From positions 372,001 to 436,000 of the forward strand of contig NZ_VSRN01000001.1 of assembly GCF_008369915.1 (NCBI RefSeq): a stretch of DNA of 64,000 nucleotides, in the 5' to 3' direction. The stretch comes from Dyadobacter sp. UC 10. Lineage in GTDB: Bacteria; Bacteroidota; Bacteroidia; Cytophagales; Spirosomataceae. The position numbers and the translations under genes are program-made. This document shows, one piece after another, positions 19,235 to 28,900 of the stretch (within the stretch, counting starts at the first letter, position 1; each line of letters begins with the position of its first letter). Under the pieces are notes generated by a model. It did no database searches. It was given only the letters and a program-made list of their open reading frames with translations, and was not told the origin of the DNA.

Positions 19235-22200
19235 TTAGAATTTCAGATTCACATTAAAGCCGTAGCTTCTGGTAGGAGGAAGTGCCGTTGATTCGATCCC
19301 CTGATCATTACCCGCCGACAAATTCGTTTCGGGGTCGATGCCGGGCGTATGTTTCATCAGGATCTGAAGGTTTCTTCCTACCAATGAAACACTGGCACCT
19401 TTGACAAAGCCGATCTTCTCATACACCGTACGTGGCAGATTGTACGTCAGCGATACGTAGCGAAGTTTGATGAAACTGGCATCGTACAGATAGTCGTCCA
19501 ACGCGTCGCGGCGTCTCACGATAATATCCCGGTTATTGACCTGTGCGGGTGTTACCAGCACTTTGTTTTCTTCACCGGTCTCGGTCACGCCGGGCAGCAC
19601 CACGCCATTCGCTCTTCCAAGCAGCGACCGTGGCGACATTCCGCGGTGTTCGAGGTTATAATTGGTGTTCGAATAAATCAGGCCTCCGAATTTACCGTCC
19701 ACCTGGGCTGAAAGCGTCAGGGATTTGTAGCTGAATGTGTTTGTGATACCAGTGGTATATCTTTGAATACCCGAACCGAACGCCTTCACAGTGGTAGGTA
19801 CGATCGGCAGGCCTTTGGCATCCATCACATCCCGCCCGTTTGCATCGCGCTTAATCGTGCGTCCGACGATCTGTGAATATTCCTCACCTACGATTTGTTT
19901 GAGGAAAACCTTGGTTGACGTTCCCAGCAGGAATTCGTTGGTCGAATTGGAGATTTTCAGGATCTTGCTTTTGTTGTAGGCCACATTGAGCGAAACATCC
20001 CAGCTAAAATCCTTCTTGGTGACTGGCCGCACGGTAAAGAGCATTTCAACACCCCGGTTGCGGAGCTCTCCCACCGTAACTACGGCGCCATTATATCCGG
20101 TAACTGACGAAACGGTTTCGGTAGTAATGTCATTTTTGGTGGACCTGTTGTAAGCAGCGATGTCGAACCCTAGCTTACCGTTGAACAAACGCAGATCCAG
20201 ACCTGCCTCTAATTCGTTCACGCTCAGTGGACGAAGGTTTTTGTTAGGAACAATGGCCTGGTTGATGGTACCCAGCGGTTTGCCGTCGTAGCTGAAAGGC
20301 AATACCCCGTAGGTCAGGTTAAGCTGGTAGGGATCTGTTGCACCACCCACAGAAGCATAGGAAACCCTGAATTTCCCAAAACTGATAGCCTTAGGCATCT
20401 CTAACGCGTCTGAAAACACGTAACTGAGGCTGGCCGACGGGTAAAAGTAGTTGTTTGATTCTGGGCTGAGGGTTGAAAACCAGTCATTCCGGCCGGTGAC
20501 ATTCAGGAACAGATAATTTTTGTAGGCCAGCTCGGCGGTACCAAACAAGGAGTTTATCTTGTTGTCCGTAATAGTCGTGGTTGTGTTGCGAACTGATGTA
20601 TTGTTTATGACCTCCAGGCGGGGCGTGATAATGCCGGAACCGCTGATGTTGGTACCATTGCTGTGTTGCGACATCAGGTTACCACCTGCATTGACCACGA
20701 GATTGAAGTTCTTGCTCAGCGCTTTGTTAAGGCCGATCATACCTTCGAAATTTCTTTCATAAAAGTTGGTCTGGATCTGGTCGATCTGCCCGTTTGGGCG
20801 GTAGCCCGTACCTTCGGGGACAATTTTATTGATCTGATAGGAAAACATATCCTGCCCCGCTTTTCCCTGCACAAACAGCCAGTCAGTAATGTTCCACCTC
20901 GCATTCACTGCCGCGATGAAACGGTCTTTCTGGGTGTTGTTTTTGATCTGATTGAGGGAATAATAAGGGTTGGTAGCGCCCAAATCGGTACCCAGGTTCT
21001 TTTCTTTGAATGTAATAGGGTCGTATCCGGGAGACAGCGCACTGGTCGGCATGTTGCTGTTTACAAACAAAATGGTCCCTGCACTGTTACCATTGTTGCT
21101 TTCGAGCACATAGCGGTTATTCACCTCTTCATTGATGTAATCCACATTGGCGCTGATGGAGATGTTTTTCGTCGCATTCTGGTTGATGCTCAGGCTGATA
21201 TTATCCCTACGCATGGTCGCATTGGGTATGATGCCCTTGTTACGCATATCCGTCACGGCAACCCTGAAATTACCTTTGTCGCCGCCACCGGTAAAGGCTA
21301 TATTATTGGACGACGTATGCCCATTACCGTAAAAATCCTTCAATACCTGATCCTTCACATAGGAGTACGGTCTTTCGACGCCATCCAGCTGCACCACCAT
21401 CGATCCGTCATAGGGCGCACCCCAGTGATTTTGCCCGTGTGCCGCAGCCACTCCGACACCCGAAGGTTTTACACCATTGTATCCCTGGCCATATTCCTTT
21501 TGCAGGTCCCACATAAAAAAAGGCACCTCAATAGTATTATTAGAATTGAATTCGATGCCGATGCCCTTATTGCCCTTGCCCGATTTGGTGGTGATAATAA
21601 TAGCACCGTTTTTAGCCCGCGACCCGTACAATGCTGCTGCGGCGGCTCCTTTGAGGACGGTCATTTCTTCTACATCATCAGGGTTAATGCTGGATATATT
21701 GTCGCCCCAGTCCGGATTGTCGCCCTGGGTTTTCCCGAACTTTGTATTGTTCATAGGCAACCCGTTGATGATAAAAAGCGGGGCATTATCTCCGGAAAGC
21801 GAAGTATTCCCCCGGATCGTGATCCGGCTTGATCCTGCCGGCCCGGTTGCGGCCGCGGCGACATTAACACCCGCCACCTTACCGGCCAGGGAGTTGCCGA
21901 TATTGGTTTCCCTGGTCTTTGTAAAGGTACTTCCGTCTACCTTCGTTACGGAATACCCGACAGACTTTACTTCTTTCTTGATACCCAGGGCAGTTACCAC
22001 GACTTCGTCCAGCGATTTGGTATCCGTAAGAAGCTTTACTTCCAGCACCGAACTGCTGCCCACCGTCACTTCCTGAGGCTGATATCCCACAAATGAAAAC
22101 ACCAGGACGGTACTGGCGCCCGAGACCTCGATCGTAAAATTTCCCGTCGCGTCGCTGGTTGTACCCTGCTGGGTACCCTTCACCAGAATGTTCACGCCCG

Positions 22201-22420
22201 GCAGCCCGTCGCCCTTGTCGTCGGTTACCTTTCCTTTCACTGTTTGAAGCAGTACGGGGTTCCCGATATTGCTGTTGATAGCGACTTTGATTTTTGCGGA
22301 TTCGGGTGGGCCCGCCGCCTGAACGGGGATCGTTATACCTGCCAGGGCAGCCAGCAGGCAGCACCTTTTACAGTAATATTTGAAGCGCGCACCTTGTTCA
22401 GGTAAAGTTTTCTGTTCCAT
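19235..22420 (-). CDS. SusC/RagA-type TonB-linked outer-membrane transporter
   Basis: About 1,061 residues. Signal peptide, then a CarboxypepD_reg-like domain (VKGKVTDDKGDGLPGVNILV), the junction LDEVVVTALGIKKE, a TonB plug (GNSLAGKVAGVNV, IRGNTSLSGDNAPLFIING, LKGAAAAALYGSRAKNGAI) and a large beta-barrel ending in an aromatic residue (GFNVNLKF). It imports glycans or oligosaccharides across the outer membrane with its SusD partner. Three in-frame ATGs are possible (22483, 22447, 22420); I chose 22420 because the leader then begins MEQKTLPEQG, a common pattern. There is no STN domain, so it is probably not the target of the nearby FecI/FecR pair. Confidence 0.93.
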   Translation of the reverse strand: MEQKTLPEQGARFKYYCKRCCLLAALAGITIPVQAAGPPESAKIKVAINSNIGNPVLLQTVKGKVTDDKGDGLPGVNILVKGTQQGTTSDATGNFTIEVSGASTVLVFSFVGYQPQEVTVGSSSVLEVKLLTDTKSLDEVVVTALGIKKEVKSVGYSVTKVDGSTFTKTRETNIGNSLAGKVAGVNVAAAATGPAGSSRITIRGNTSLSGDNAPLFIINGLPMNNTKFGKTQGDNPDWGDNISSINPDDVEEMTVLKGAAAAALYGSRAKNGAIIITTKSGKGNKGIGIEFNSNNTIEVPFFMWDLQKEYGQGYNGVKPSGVGVAAAHGQNHWGAPYDGSMVVQLDGVERPYSYVKDQVLKDFYGNGHTSSNNIAFTGGGDKGNFRVAVTDMRNKGIIPNATMRRDNISLSINQNATKNISISANVDYINEEVNNRYVLESNNGNSAGTILFVNSNMPTSALSPGYDPITFKEKNLGTDLGATNPYYSLNQIKNNTQKDRFIAAVNARWNITDWLFVQGKAGQDMFSYQINKIVPEGTGYRPNGQIDQIQTNFYERNFEGMIGLNKALSKNFNLVVNAGGNLMSQHSNGTNISGSGIITPRLEVINNTSVRNTTTTITDNKINSLFGTAELAYKNYLFLNVTGRNDWFSTLSPESNNYFYPSASLSYVFSDALEMPKAISFGKFRVSYASVGGATDPYQLNLTYGVLPFSYDGKPLGTINQAIVPNKNLRPLSVNELEAGLDLRLFNGKLGFDIAAYNRSTKNDITTETVSSVTGYNGAVVTVGELRNRGVEMLFTVRPVTKKDFSWDVSLNVAYNKSKILKISNSTNEFLLGTSTKVFLKQIVGEEYSQIVGRTIKRDANGRDVMDAKGLPIVPTTVKAFGSGIQRYTTGITNTFSYKSLTLSAQVDGKFGGLIYSNTNYNLEHRGMSPRSLLGRANGVVLPGVTETGEENKVLVTPAQVNNRDIIVRRRDALDDYLYDASFIKLRYVSLTYNLPRTVYEKIGFVKGASVSLVGRNLQILMKHTPGIDPETNLSAGNDQGIESTALPPTRSYGFNVNLKF

Positions 22421-22533
22421 GCAATTGACTGGGTTTAAGGTTTCCATAGAGGTCCGCTGGCTGCTTGTGACAAAAGCATACATGGGAGTAATTACATGTA
22501 CTTCCTGAGTTACTAATCAGGCCTCCGAGTAGT

Positions 22534-22554
22534 ACTATTTTTAAGTAAAAAATT
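22534..22554. promoter_or_regulatory. AT-rich motif resembling the 62609 site, upstream of SusC
   Basis: Plus-strand ACTATTTTTAAGTAAAAAAT (22534-22553) resembles ACTATTTTGATATAAAAATT at 62609-62628. It lies 114-134 bases before the chosen SusC start. This is the weakest of five such sites; low complexity makes chance likely. Confidence 0.25.
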
Positions 22555-22649
22555 CATAAAAAGTAAAACCCGTCACCAACAAGTCTTTTTCAAGCACTTC
22601 AATGTGAATATTTCTCCAAAAGAATAGCCTTTGCGGCGCAAATGGCGTA

Positions 22650-22662
22650 CACACAATGTGTG
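22650..22662. promoter_or_regulatory. Palindrome between divergent SusC and DHDPS-like genes
   Basis: CACACA-A-TGTGTG is a perfect 13-base palindrome 51 bases before the ATG at 22713, in the 292-base gap between divergent genes. Such a site could bind a dimeric regulator acting on one or both promoters. Slightly upstream, TAGCCTTTG at 22625-22633 is close to a -7 box but has one base too many between TA and TTTG. Confidence 0.35.
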
Positions 22663-22712
22663 AGTCAAAGTAGTTCTCACAACCGTTATAAATCCTAAAT
22701 CCTGTACGCGAA

Positions 22713-23765
22713 ATGAAAACTCAGAACAAAGTGACCAGAAGGGACTTTCTGGAAAAAATGCCGCCGCTGGCGCTTGGTATCGTCGCCGGAAGCGGGCTTG
22801 TATCATCTGCATTAGCACGTAGTACCGCACCATCGGCGGACGAGAAAAAATTCGTCCCGGTCATGGTTACCCCCTTTGGTACAGACCAGAAAATAGACTA
22901 TGACCATGTCTCCCGGCTAATCGACTTCTACCTTGCCGCAGGAGCAAAAGGCTTTTTTGCCAATTGCCTGAGCAGCGAAATGTATTTTCTGAGTGAACAG
23001 GAACGCATTGACCTCACCAGGCATGTCGTGAAACATGTAAATGGAAAAGTCCCGGTGGTATCAACCGGATCTTTCGGCGACACGCTGGCAAACAAGGCGC
23101 TGTTTGCAAAGAAAATCAATGACACCGGAGTAGACGGCGTCATTTTGATATCCAGTCACTTCGCCGAAAAAGGTGAAAGCGATGCTGTGCTCATGCAACA
23201 TTTCGAGCAATTTTTCGCATTGGCCGGAGATATGAAATTGGGTACATATGAATGCCCCTCGCCCTACAAGCGCGTTCTTTCCCCCGAAGTATTCAAGTTC
23301 CTGGTTTCCAATAAGAACATGATTTACCATAAGGACACAACCGAAGACATTGCCAAGATTGAGGAGAAACTGGCCGTGGCAAAAGGAACTCAGATGGAGC
23401 TGTACAATGCACATGCCGCATCCGCACTAAAATCACTACAAAAGGGAGGACAGGGAATGTCCCCTATTTCCGGAAATTTTTACCCCGAAATACATACCTG
23501 GCTTTGTAAAAATGCCAATAATCCCGCCAAAGCCGAAGACGCCAACTGGATCCAGGCTGAAATTACCCGGATGGAGCCTTTGATCTCCAACTCCTATCCT
23601 TTGAGCTCAAAATATTTTTTGAGAAAACGCGGTCTGCCCGTTGAATTGGTTTGCAGGGCCAAAGGAAAAATGATTACGCCTGAACAACAACTGGTTCTGG
23701 ATAAAGCCCACCGTACATTCCTGGATTGGTGCAGCCGGCTCGGCATAGAAGCGGTAAAAGCGTAA
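22713..23765 (+). CDS. Tat-exported dihydrodipicolinate synthase/N-acetylneuraminate lyase family protein
   Basis: 350 residues. A twin-arginine signal (TRRDFLEKMPPLALGIVAGS) precedes a class I aldolase TIM barrel. Family features are VPVMVTPFG at the barrel start, GAKGFFANCLSSEMYFLSEQER, VPVVSTGSFGDT, the tyrosine block GTYECPSPYKR, and the Schiff-base lysine in IYHKDTTEDI (about residue 207). DapA and NanA are cytoplasmic, so export is odd and points to cleavage or formation of an alpha-keto acid sugar in the periplasm. It is a lone plus-strand gene, divergent from SusC and 108 bases before the FecI gene. The substrate is unknown; housekeeping lysine biosynthesis is unlikely. Confidence 0.85.
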   Translation: MKTQNKVTRRDFLEKMPPLALGIVAGSGLVSSALARSTAPSADEKKFVPVMVTPFGTDQKIDYDHVSRLIDFYLAAGAKGFFANCLSSEMYFLSEQERIDLTRHVVKHVNGKVPVVSTGSFGDTLANKALFAKKINDTGVDGVILISSHFAEKGESDAVLMQHFEQFFALAGDMKLGTYECPSPYKRVLSPEVFKFLVSNKNMIYHKDTTEDIAKIEEKLAVAKGTQMELYNAHAASALKSLQKGGQGMSPISGNFYPEIHTWLCKNANNPAKAEDANWIQAEITRMEPLISNSYPLSSKYFLRKRGLPVELVCRAKGKMITPEQQLVLDKAHRTFLDWCSRLGIEAVKA

Positions 23766-23873
23766 TGACGAAGGTTCGGGCCGATTATGATTAGCTCGCA
23801 GACAAGCCGGTCTCAGAGTATTTTTCCCGGGAAGCAACCTTAACCATTATGATTGCTTTTTTAAAGTCAGCTA

Positions 23874-24431
23874 ATGAGTAGTGAACCTGTTGACGAAATA
23901 CAAGTATGGAAAACATTTCAGTCAGGTAGCAAAGATGCCTATACCAGCCTGTACCGGCTGCATGTAAAAGCGATGTACCGGTACGGCATGAGCCTCGTAC
24001 CAGTTTCGGAGGCTTTTGTGTTTGATTGCATTCACGATGTTTTCACTGAAATATGGGTTAAAAGAGAGCGGCTTTCGGTACCGGAAAATATACGCCATTA
24101 TCTACTGAAATCGCTTAAAGTGAGGATCATACATCTCCTGCACCGACAGGAAAAGTCGCATTCCTCGCTTACCCAGGGTGACTTCGATGATCTCTGGTCA
24201 GAACCTTCGGCAGATGAAATCTACATAGAAAAGGAAGCGGCAGATAATCGCCGGGAAATGGTCCGCAGGCTGATCGCTTTATTGCCTCACCGTCAGCAGG
24301 AGGCGATAAGGCTTAGGTATGTCGAAAATATGGACTACCAGGAGATCGGCAATATCCTGGCTGTCAACCGGCAGTCTGCACAAAACCTCGTTCACCGGGC
24401 CGTTCAAAAACTTCGCGAATGGCTTCAATAG
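23874..24431 (+). CDS. ECF RNA polymerase sigma factor, FecI/Bacteroidota type
   Basis: 185 residues. Sigma-70 region 2 is seen in YTSLYRLHVKAMYRYGMSL...CIHDVFTEIWVKRERL, and region 4 in LPHRQQEAIRLRYVENMDYQEIGNILAVNRQS followed by VHRAVQKLREWL. There is no region 3, as in all ECF factors. It is followed after 102 bases by a FecR-type anti-sigma factor, and then by a SusC with an STN signalling domain. In this arrangement, substrate binding at the outer-membrane transporter releases the sigma factor, which then transcribes the susCD operon. Confidence 0.95.
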   Translation: MSSEPVDEIQVWKTFQSGSKDAYTSLYRLHVKAMYRYGMSLVPVSEAFVFDCIHDVFTEIWVKRERLSVPENIRHYLLKSLKVRIIHLLHRQEKSHSSLTQGDFDDLWSEPSADEIYIEKEAADNRREMVRRLIALLPHRQQEAIRLRYVENMDYQEIGNILAVNRQSAQNLVHRAVQKLREWLQ

Positions 24432-24533
24432 CAGTATTATCTTCTGCTCTTTCAAATTTTTAACTTTTTTTCGATGGCAGGTGAGTATGGCGGGCGCTGT
24501 TTTGTTATATACTGATAAATAACAACCGGCAAT

Positions 24534-25736
24534 GTGACTACAGACTACACTTATTTCAGCATCATAGACCTGGCGGTAGACGAAGCTTTTTTGCAGCATT
24601 ATCTCGATCCTGATTTAGCGTCCAACCAATTCTGGAACAACTGGCTGATCGATAACCCCGAAAAAAGGGGCGATTGGGAAGAGGCAAGAAAGCTCGTGGA
24701 GGCAGTGTTGCTTGGATTGACAGATTACACACGCATTTACCTTTCGGAAGAAGCAGAGGAAGCATTGCTCCAACGCATCTGGGCTACCAACCATAGTGTC
24801 CTGCCCCAACCGAATGCGGCCCAACCGAATGCGGCCCAACCGAACGCGGCCCAACCGAATGCGGCCCGACCGAATGCGGCCCAACCGAACAAAGGGAAAG
24901 TAATTCCGTTGACGATCCGGAAACAAAGCCGCGTGCTGGCGGCGTGTGTGGTGCTAGCTGTGCTCGCGGGAGGTTACTGGCTGATCCGGCATAACAATAC
25001 CGCAAATTCAATTTATGACAAGCAGGTGTCCACATTGCAGGATCCACTGATTGAAAAGACAAATTCCCTTTCCGAACCGCAGCTGATTTACCTGCCCGAC
25101 AGTAGCACAGTGCTGCTTTTTCCAGCCAGTAAAATGAGCTACCCGACAACCTACGGAAATCAAATCAGGAACATATACCTGTCAGGGAAAGCAGACTTTG
25201 ACGTTCGTAAAAACCCGGAAAGGCCGTTTTTGGTCTATGCAAATGAAATCATAACCAAAGTACTTGGCACAAGTTTCCAGGTAAGTGCATTTGAAAAAGA
25301 CGCAGATATCGTCGTTAAAGTACAAAGCGGACAAGTGTCTGTATACCAGGAAAAAGAATACGTGACCAGCGATCAGCAGCATTCAGAAAAGGCAGGCGTT
25401 TTATTGCTGCCCAATCAGCAGGTCGTTTTCAAGCGGACGGGCGAACAGTTCAACAAAGCAATTGTTGAAAACCCCGTCTTGCTTCCCGCCACACCGGCCG
25501 GCGCATTTGTTTATGATGAAACGCCTGTTTTGCAGGTATTAAAAGAAATCGAAGTTGCTTACGGTGTCGATATTGTTTACAGCGACGAGTTGCTGCAAAG
25601 TTGCGAGCTGACGGCTAACCTTTCCGAGGAACCGCTGCGCGGTAAGCTGGACATCCTATGCCGGTCCATTGGCGCTACTTACGAGATCGTGGACGCGCAG
25701 ATTATTATTACTTCCAAAGGCTGCAAAAAGATTTGA
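24534..25736 (+). CDS. FecR-type anti-sigma factor with an inserted QPNAA repeat
   Basis: 400 residues. The start is GTG at 24534; the overlapping ATG at 24532 runs straight into TGA. The cytoplasmic N-terminal domain (residues ~1-90) would bind the sigma factor. Then come five to six QPNAA repeats (residues ~92-119), one membrane helix (RVLAACVVLAVLAGGYWLI, ~125-145), the periplasmic FecR domain (LIYLPDSSTVLLFPASKMSY, VLGTSFQVSAF) and a DUF4974 end (VLQVLKEIEVAYGVDIVYSD). The repeat lies between the sigma-binding domain and the membrane helix and adds a flexible Ala/Pro/Asn linker not expected of the family. It pairs with the sigma gene upstream and the STN-SusC downstream. Confidence 0.93.
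   Translation: MTTDYTYFSIIDLAVDEAFLQHYLDPDLASNQFWNNWLIDNPEKRGDWEEARKLVEAVLLGLTDYTRIYLSEEAEEALLQRIWATNHSVLPQPNAAQPNAAQPNAAQPNAARPNAAQPNKGKVIPLTIRKQSRVLAACVVLAVLAGGYWLIRHNNTANSIYDKQVSTLQDPLIEKTNSLSEPQLIYLPDSSTVLLFPASKMSYPTTYGNQIRNIYLSGKADFDVRKNPERPFLVYANEIITKVLGTSFQVSAFEKDADIVVKVQSGQVSVYQEKEYVTSDQQHSEKAGVLLLPNQQVVFKRTGEQFNKAIVENPVLLPATPAGAFVYDETPVLQVLKEIEVAYGVDIVYSDELLQSCELTANLSEEPLRGKLDILCRSIGATYEIVDAQIIITSKGCKKI
24805..24890 (+). repeat. 15-bp coding minisatellite in fecR, about 5.7 units
   Basis: The unit CCCAACCGAATGCGG repeats at 24805, 24820, 24835 (one C for T), 24850 and 24865 (one G for A), with a partial sixth from 24880. Each unit is five codons, giving QPNAA. The core TGCGGCCCAACC also forms the array at 44237-44296 in an unrelated gene. 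Confidence 0.95.
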
Positions 25737-25815
25737 AGCATATTAATTTCTAAACCCCTGATCCTAAATCACCGCCCGATGAAACAAAACAAATAAACCT
25801 GCGTCACAAAAAATA

Positions 25816-25842
25816 GCCAACGATGCTTGCTCCATCGTTGGC
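25816..25842 (+). promoter_or_regulatory. Strong hairpin in the leader of the STN-SusC gene
   Basis: GCCAACGATG (25816-25825) pairs perfectly with CATCGTTGGC (25833-25842) around a 7-base loop, 87 bases before the ATG at 25929. No T run follows, so it does not look like a simple terminator of fecR. The region after it also holds GGAATTCC and GGGAATTC. It may be a leader structure controlling translation or decay of the susC message, or part of a small RNA. The upstream in-frame ATG at 25827 lies in the stem, which argues against it as the start. Confidence 0.55.
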
Positions 25843-25928
25843 CGGAATTCCTTCCTAACAGCCTTGCCAGACTGACAGGGAATTCTTTGTCCGAACTTTT
25901 CAATCATTACGAACAAACAATCAAAAAT

Positions 25929-28900
25929 ATGGAACATGCCAGAAATTTACTATTCCTATGTATGAAAATCTCAATGGTGCAAATACTCTTGCTTTGCACG
26001 TTTTTCGGCGTTTCCTGGGCTAATGACCTTTCTGCACAGGAATTGCTCAACCGGCGGCTGTCTCTGGATTTGAAGGAGAAAAAGATCAAACTGGTCCTGA
26101 AAGAAATAGAAAAATCCGCTGGTGTACACTTTTCGTATAGCCCCCAGGTTATCGAATCCGGCAGGCCGGTTACCATTTCCGTGAAAGATGCAACGCTCGG
26201 CGAAGTGCTCAGGCAGCTGCTCACTCCCTTGCAGATTTCCTACGATGTAACCGGGAAGCAGATCGTGCTCAGCAACTCGGAGCAGCCGCCCAAACCGGTA
26301 AAAGAAAATAACCCGGGCGTGCAGCAAAGCATAGACAAATCGGTAAATGGCCGCGTGACCGACGAGAAAGGTGACGCATTACCAGGCGTGAGCATTATGG
26401 TAAAAGGCAGTAACCAGGGAACCACCACCGACAACGATGGAAATTACAGGCTCACCGTGCCGGAAGGTTCCGTTTTCCTGATTTTCAGCTTCGTAGGATA
26501 CCAGAGTCAGGAGGTCGCCGTCGACAGGACCGGCATCGATATTCAACTGACGGCGGATATCAAATCACTGACCGAAATGGTGGTGGTGGGCTACGGCGTA
26601 CAAAAGAAAACATCTGTAACCGCCGCAGTTGCCACATTGAAGGGTGAAGAGGTGGCAGCTATTCCAATTACCAATCTCAGCAATAGTCTGGGAGGAAGGT
26701 TATCCGGGGTGATTGTAAAACAAGGTTCAGGCGAGCCGGGGCGGGATGGTTCCAGCATCTTTATCCGCGGGATCTCTTCTACCGGGGCCAATCAGCCTCT
26801 TCTGATCGTCGACAATATCCCTAGAAATTTCCAGCATCTGGACCCCAACACCATTGAATCCTTTACAGTTTTAAAAGACGCCGCTGCCGTGGCTCCTTAC
26901 GGGGTTGCAGGCGCAAACGGTGTCGTACTGGTCACGACCAAAAGAGGCAAAAAAGGCACTCCCAGCCTTTCATACAATGGATATGTGGGTTTTCAAAACC
27001 CAACTGCGCTGCCGGACTACGTCAGTGCGCACCAGTTCGGACTTCTGAAGAATGCGGCCGCGGAAGCAGCGGGTCTGCCTAAACCTTACACCGACGACGA
27101 ACTTCAGAAATTCATAGACGGGTCTGATACCGACAAATACCCCAACCATGACGTGCGCAAGGAGCTCATTTCGAAAAATGCAGTGATCACCACGCATAAT
27201 ATAGAACTTTCGGGAGGCGCAGAACGCATATCCTATTATGCCAGTGTGGGTTACCAGCACCAGGCTGGCATGTGGCCTTCCACAAACAACAACAGATACA
27301 ATCTTGCACTTAACCTGGACGCTAACGTTACAAACTCTACCAAAATTTCGCTGAACCTGAATGGCCGGGTCCAGAAATCGCTCTACCCTTCTATTAATAC
27401 CGCGCGGATCTTCGAGCTGCTTCATTACGCACATCCCCAGAACGGGCCTTTGTTTTTCAGCAATGGAATGAATGGCTCCTATGTTACCGGGAGCATTCTG
27501 AGCAGCGGCTATCAGCGCAATAATACGACCAGCATTTACACGCAACTCTCGCTGGAACAGCAGATTCCGTTTATCGAAGGATTAAGCTTTAAAGGTACCA
27601 TCGCCTACGATCCGACGACTGACCTAAGTAAACTCTGGGCGTTGCCTGTACATCTTGCCTCTATCAATACTGCTACAAAGCCCTACGTGATCACAGACGG
27701 TATTTTCGGACAAGCGCAACCTTCCCTGAATCAAAGCCTGGCCAAAAATCACCAGTTAACCTACCAGGCAGGCCTGAATTATAACCGCTCTTTCGGAAAA
27801 AATAATATCGGCGTCCTCGGACTTTTCGAAGCAAAGGCCAATGAATCCATGAGCCTGGCAGCTTCCCGCAGAAACTACAATCTGACCATCGACGAAATCA
27901 ATATGGGCAGTTCCAGTAATGCCGATATGACCACCAGCGGAACATCCAGCTCGGCGCGGCAGGTAGGTGTAGTTTACAGGGTTACCTACGACTATGCCGA
28001 TAAATATCTGCTGGAAGCGAGCGGTCGTTACGATGGCAGCTATTTCTTCTCACCAGAAAAACGGTTTGGTTTTTTCCCTGCATTTTCAGCGGGCTGGCGG
28101 TTATCGGAAGAGCAGTTTCTGAAAGGAAAAGTACGCTGGCTGGATAACCTGAAAGTACGAGCGTCTTACGGAGAAGTAGGCGCGCTCGCAGGCAGCCCTT
28201 TCCAGTACCTGAGTACCTACAATGTAGTGGGACCCGCTTATGTCATCGGCGGCAACGCGGTGCAATCCGTACGTGAAAGAAACCAGGCCAATCCGAACAT
28301 TACCTGGGAAAGAGCCAGGAAAACCGATATCGGTCTGGAAGGTACACTATGGCGCGGGCTGCTGAATTTTGAAGTGGATTATTTCTACGAAAAACGCTCC
28401 AATATGCTCGTAAACCCGGATGTAGTACTTCCGCTGGAATACGGCATCGGACTGAGCCAGGTAAACGACGGAATTATGGACAACCGCGGTTTCGACCTTT
28501 CTATCGGATCCAATTACCGCGTTTCCAACGATTTGCAGCTATCGCTTTCCGGAAACCTTACCTATGCCAAAAACAAAGTACTTCAGGTTTTCGAAACGGC
28601 TACTACATTCAATAACCCTAACAGAAGAGTGACCGGCAGGCCGCTCGGCACCCAGTTTGGTTTTCATTCCCTGGGCTTTTTCCAGGTTGAAGATTTTGAC
28701 GAGGCAGGAGCGCTTAACCCCGGCATCGCCGTGCAGCCCTGGGGGAAAGTTCAGCCGGGAGATATACGCTATGAAGACATGAACAGCGACGGCAAGATCA
28801 ATGATGATGATATTACCACGATCGGCGACCCGGTATCCAGTCCACGCATTATATATGGCATTGCGCCAAACATCAGATATAAAAACTTCAACCTGGACCT

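Noticed and set aside
20663..21832. 389-codon open frame on the plus strand
   Set aside because: It is antisense to the SusC gene at 19235-22420, whose domains are unmistakable. No start context or domain was seen.
24805..24890. CRISPR array
   Set aside because: The 15-base units abut with no spacers, stay in the coding frame and have no cas genes nearby.
24615..24926. Minus-strand open frame with Arg/Leu/Gly repeats
   Set aside because: The repeats are only the reverse-strand reading of the QPNAA minisatellite.
25816..25842. Terminator for fecR
   Set aside because: The stem is strong but no T tract follows on the plus strand. A leader structure is as likely, so it is listed as regulatory.
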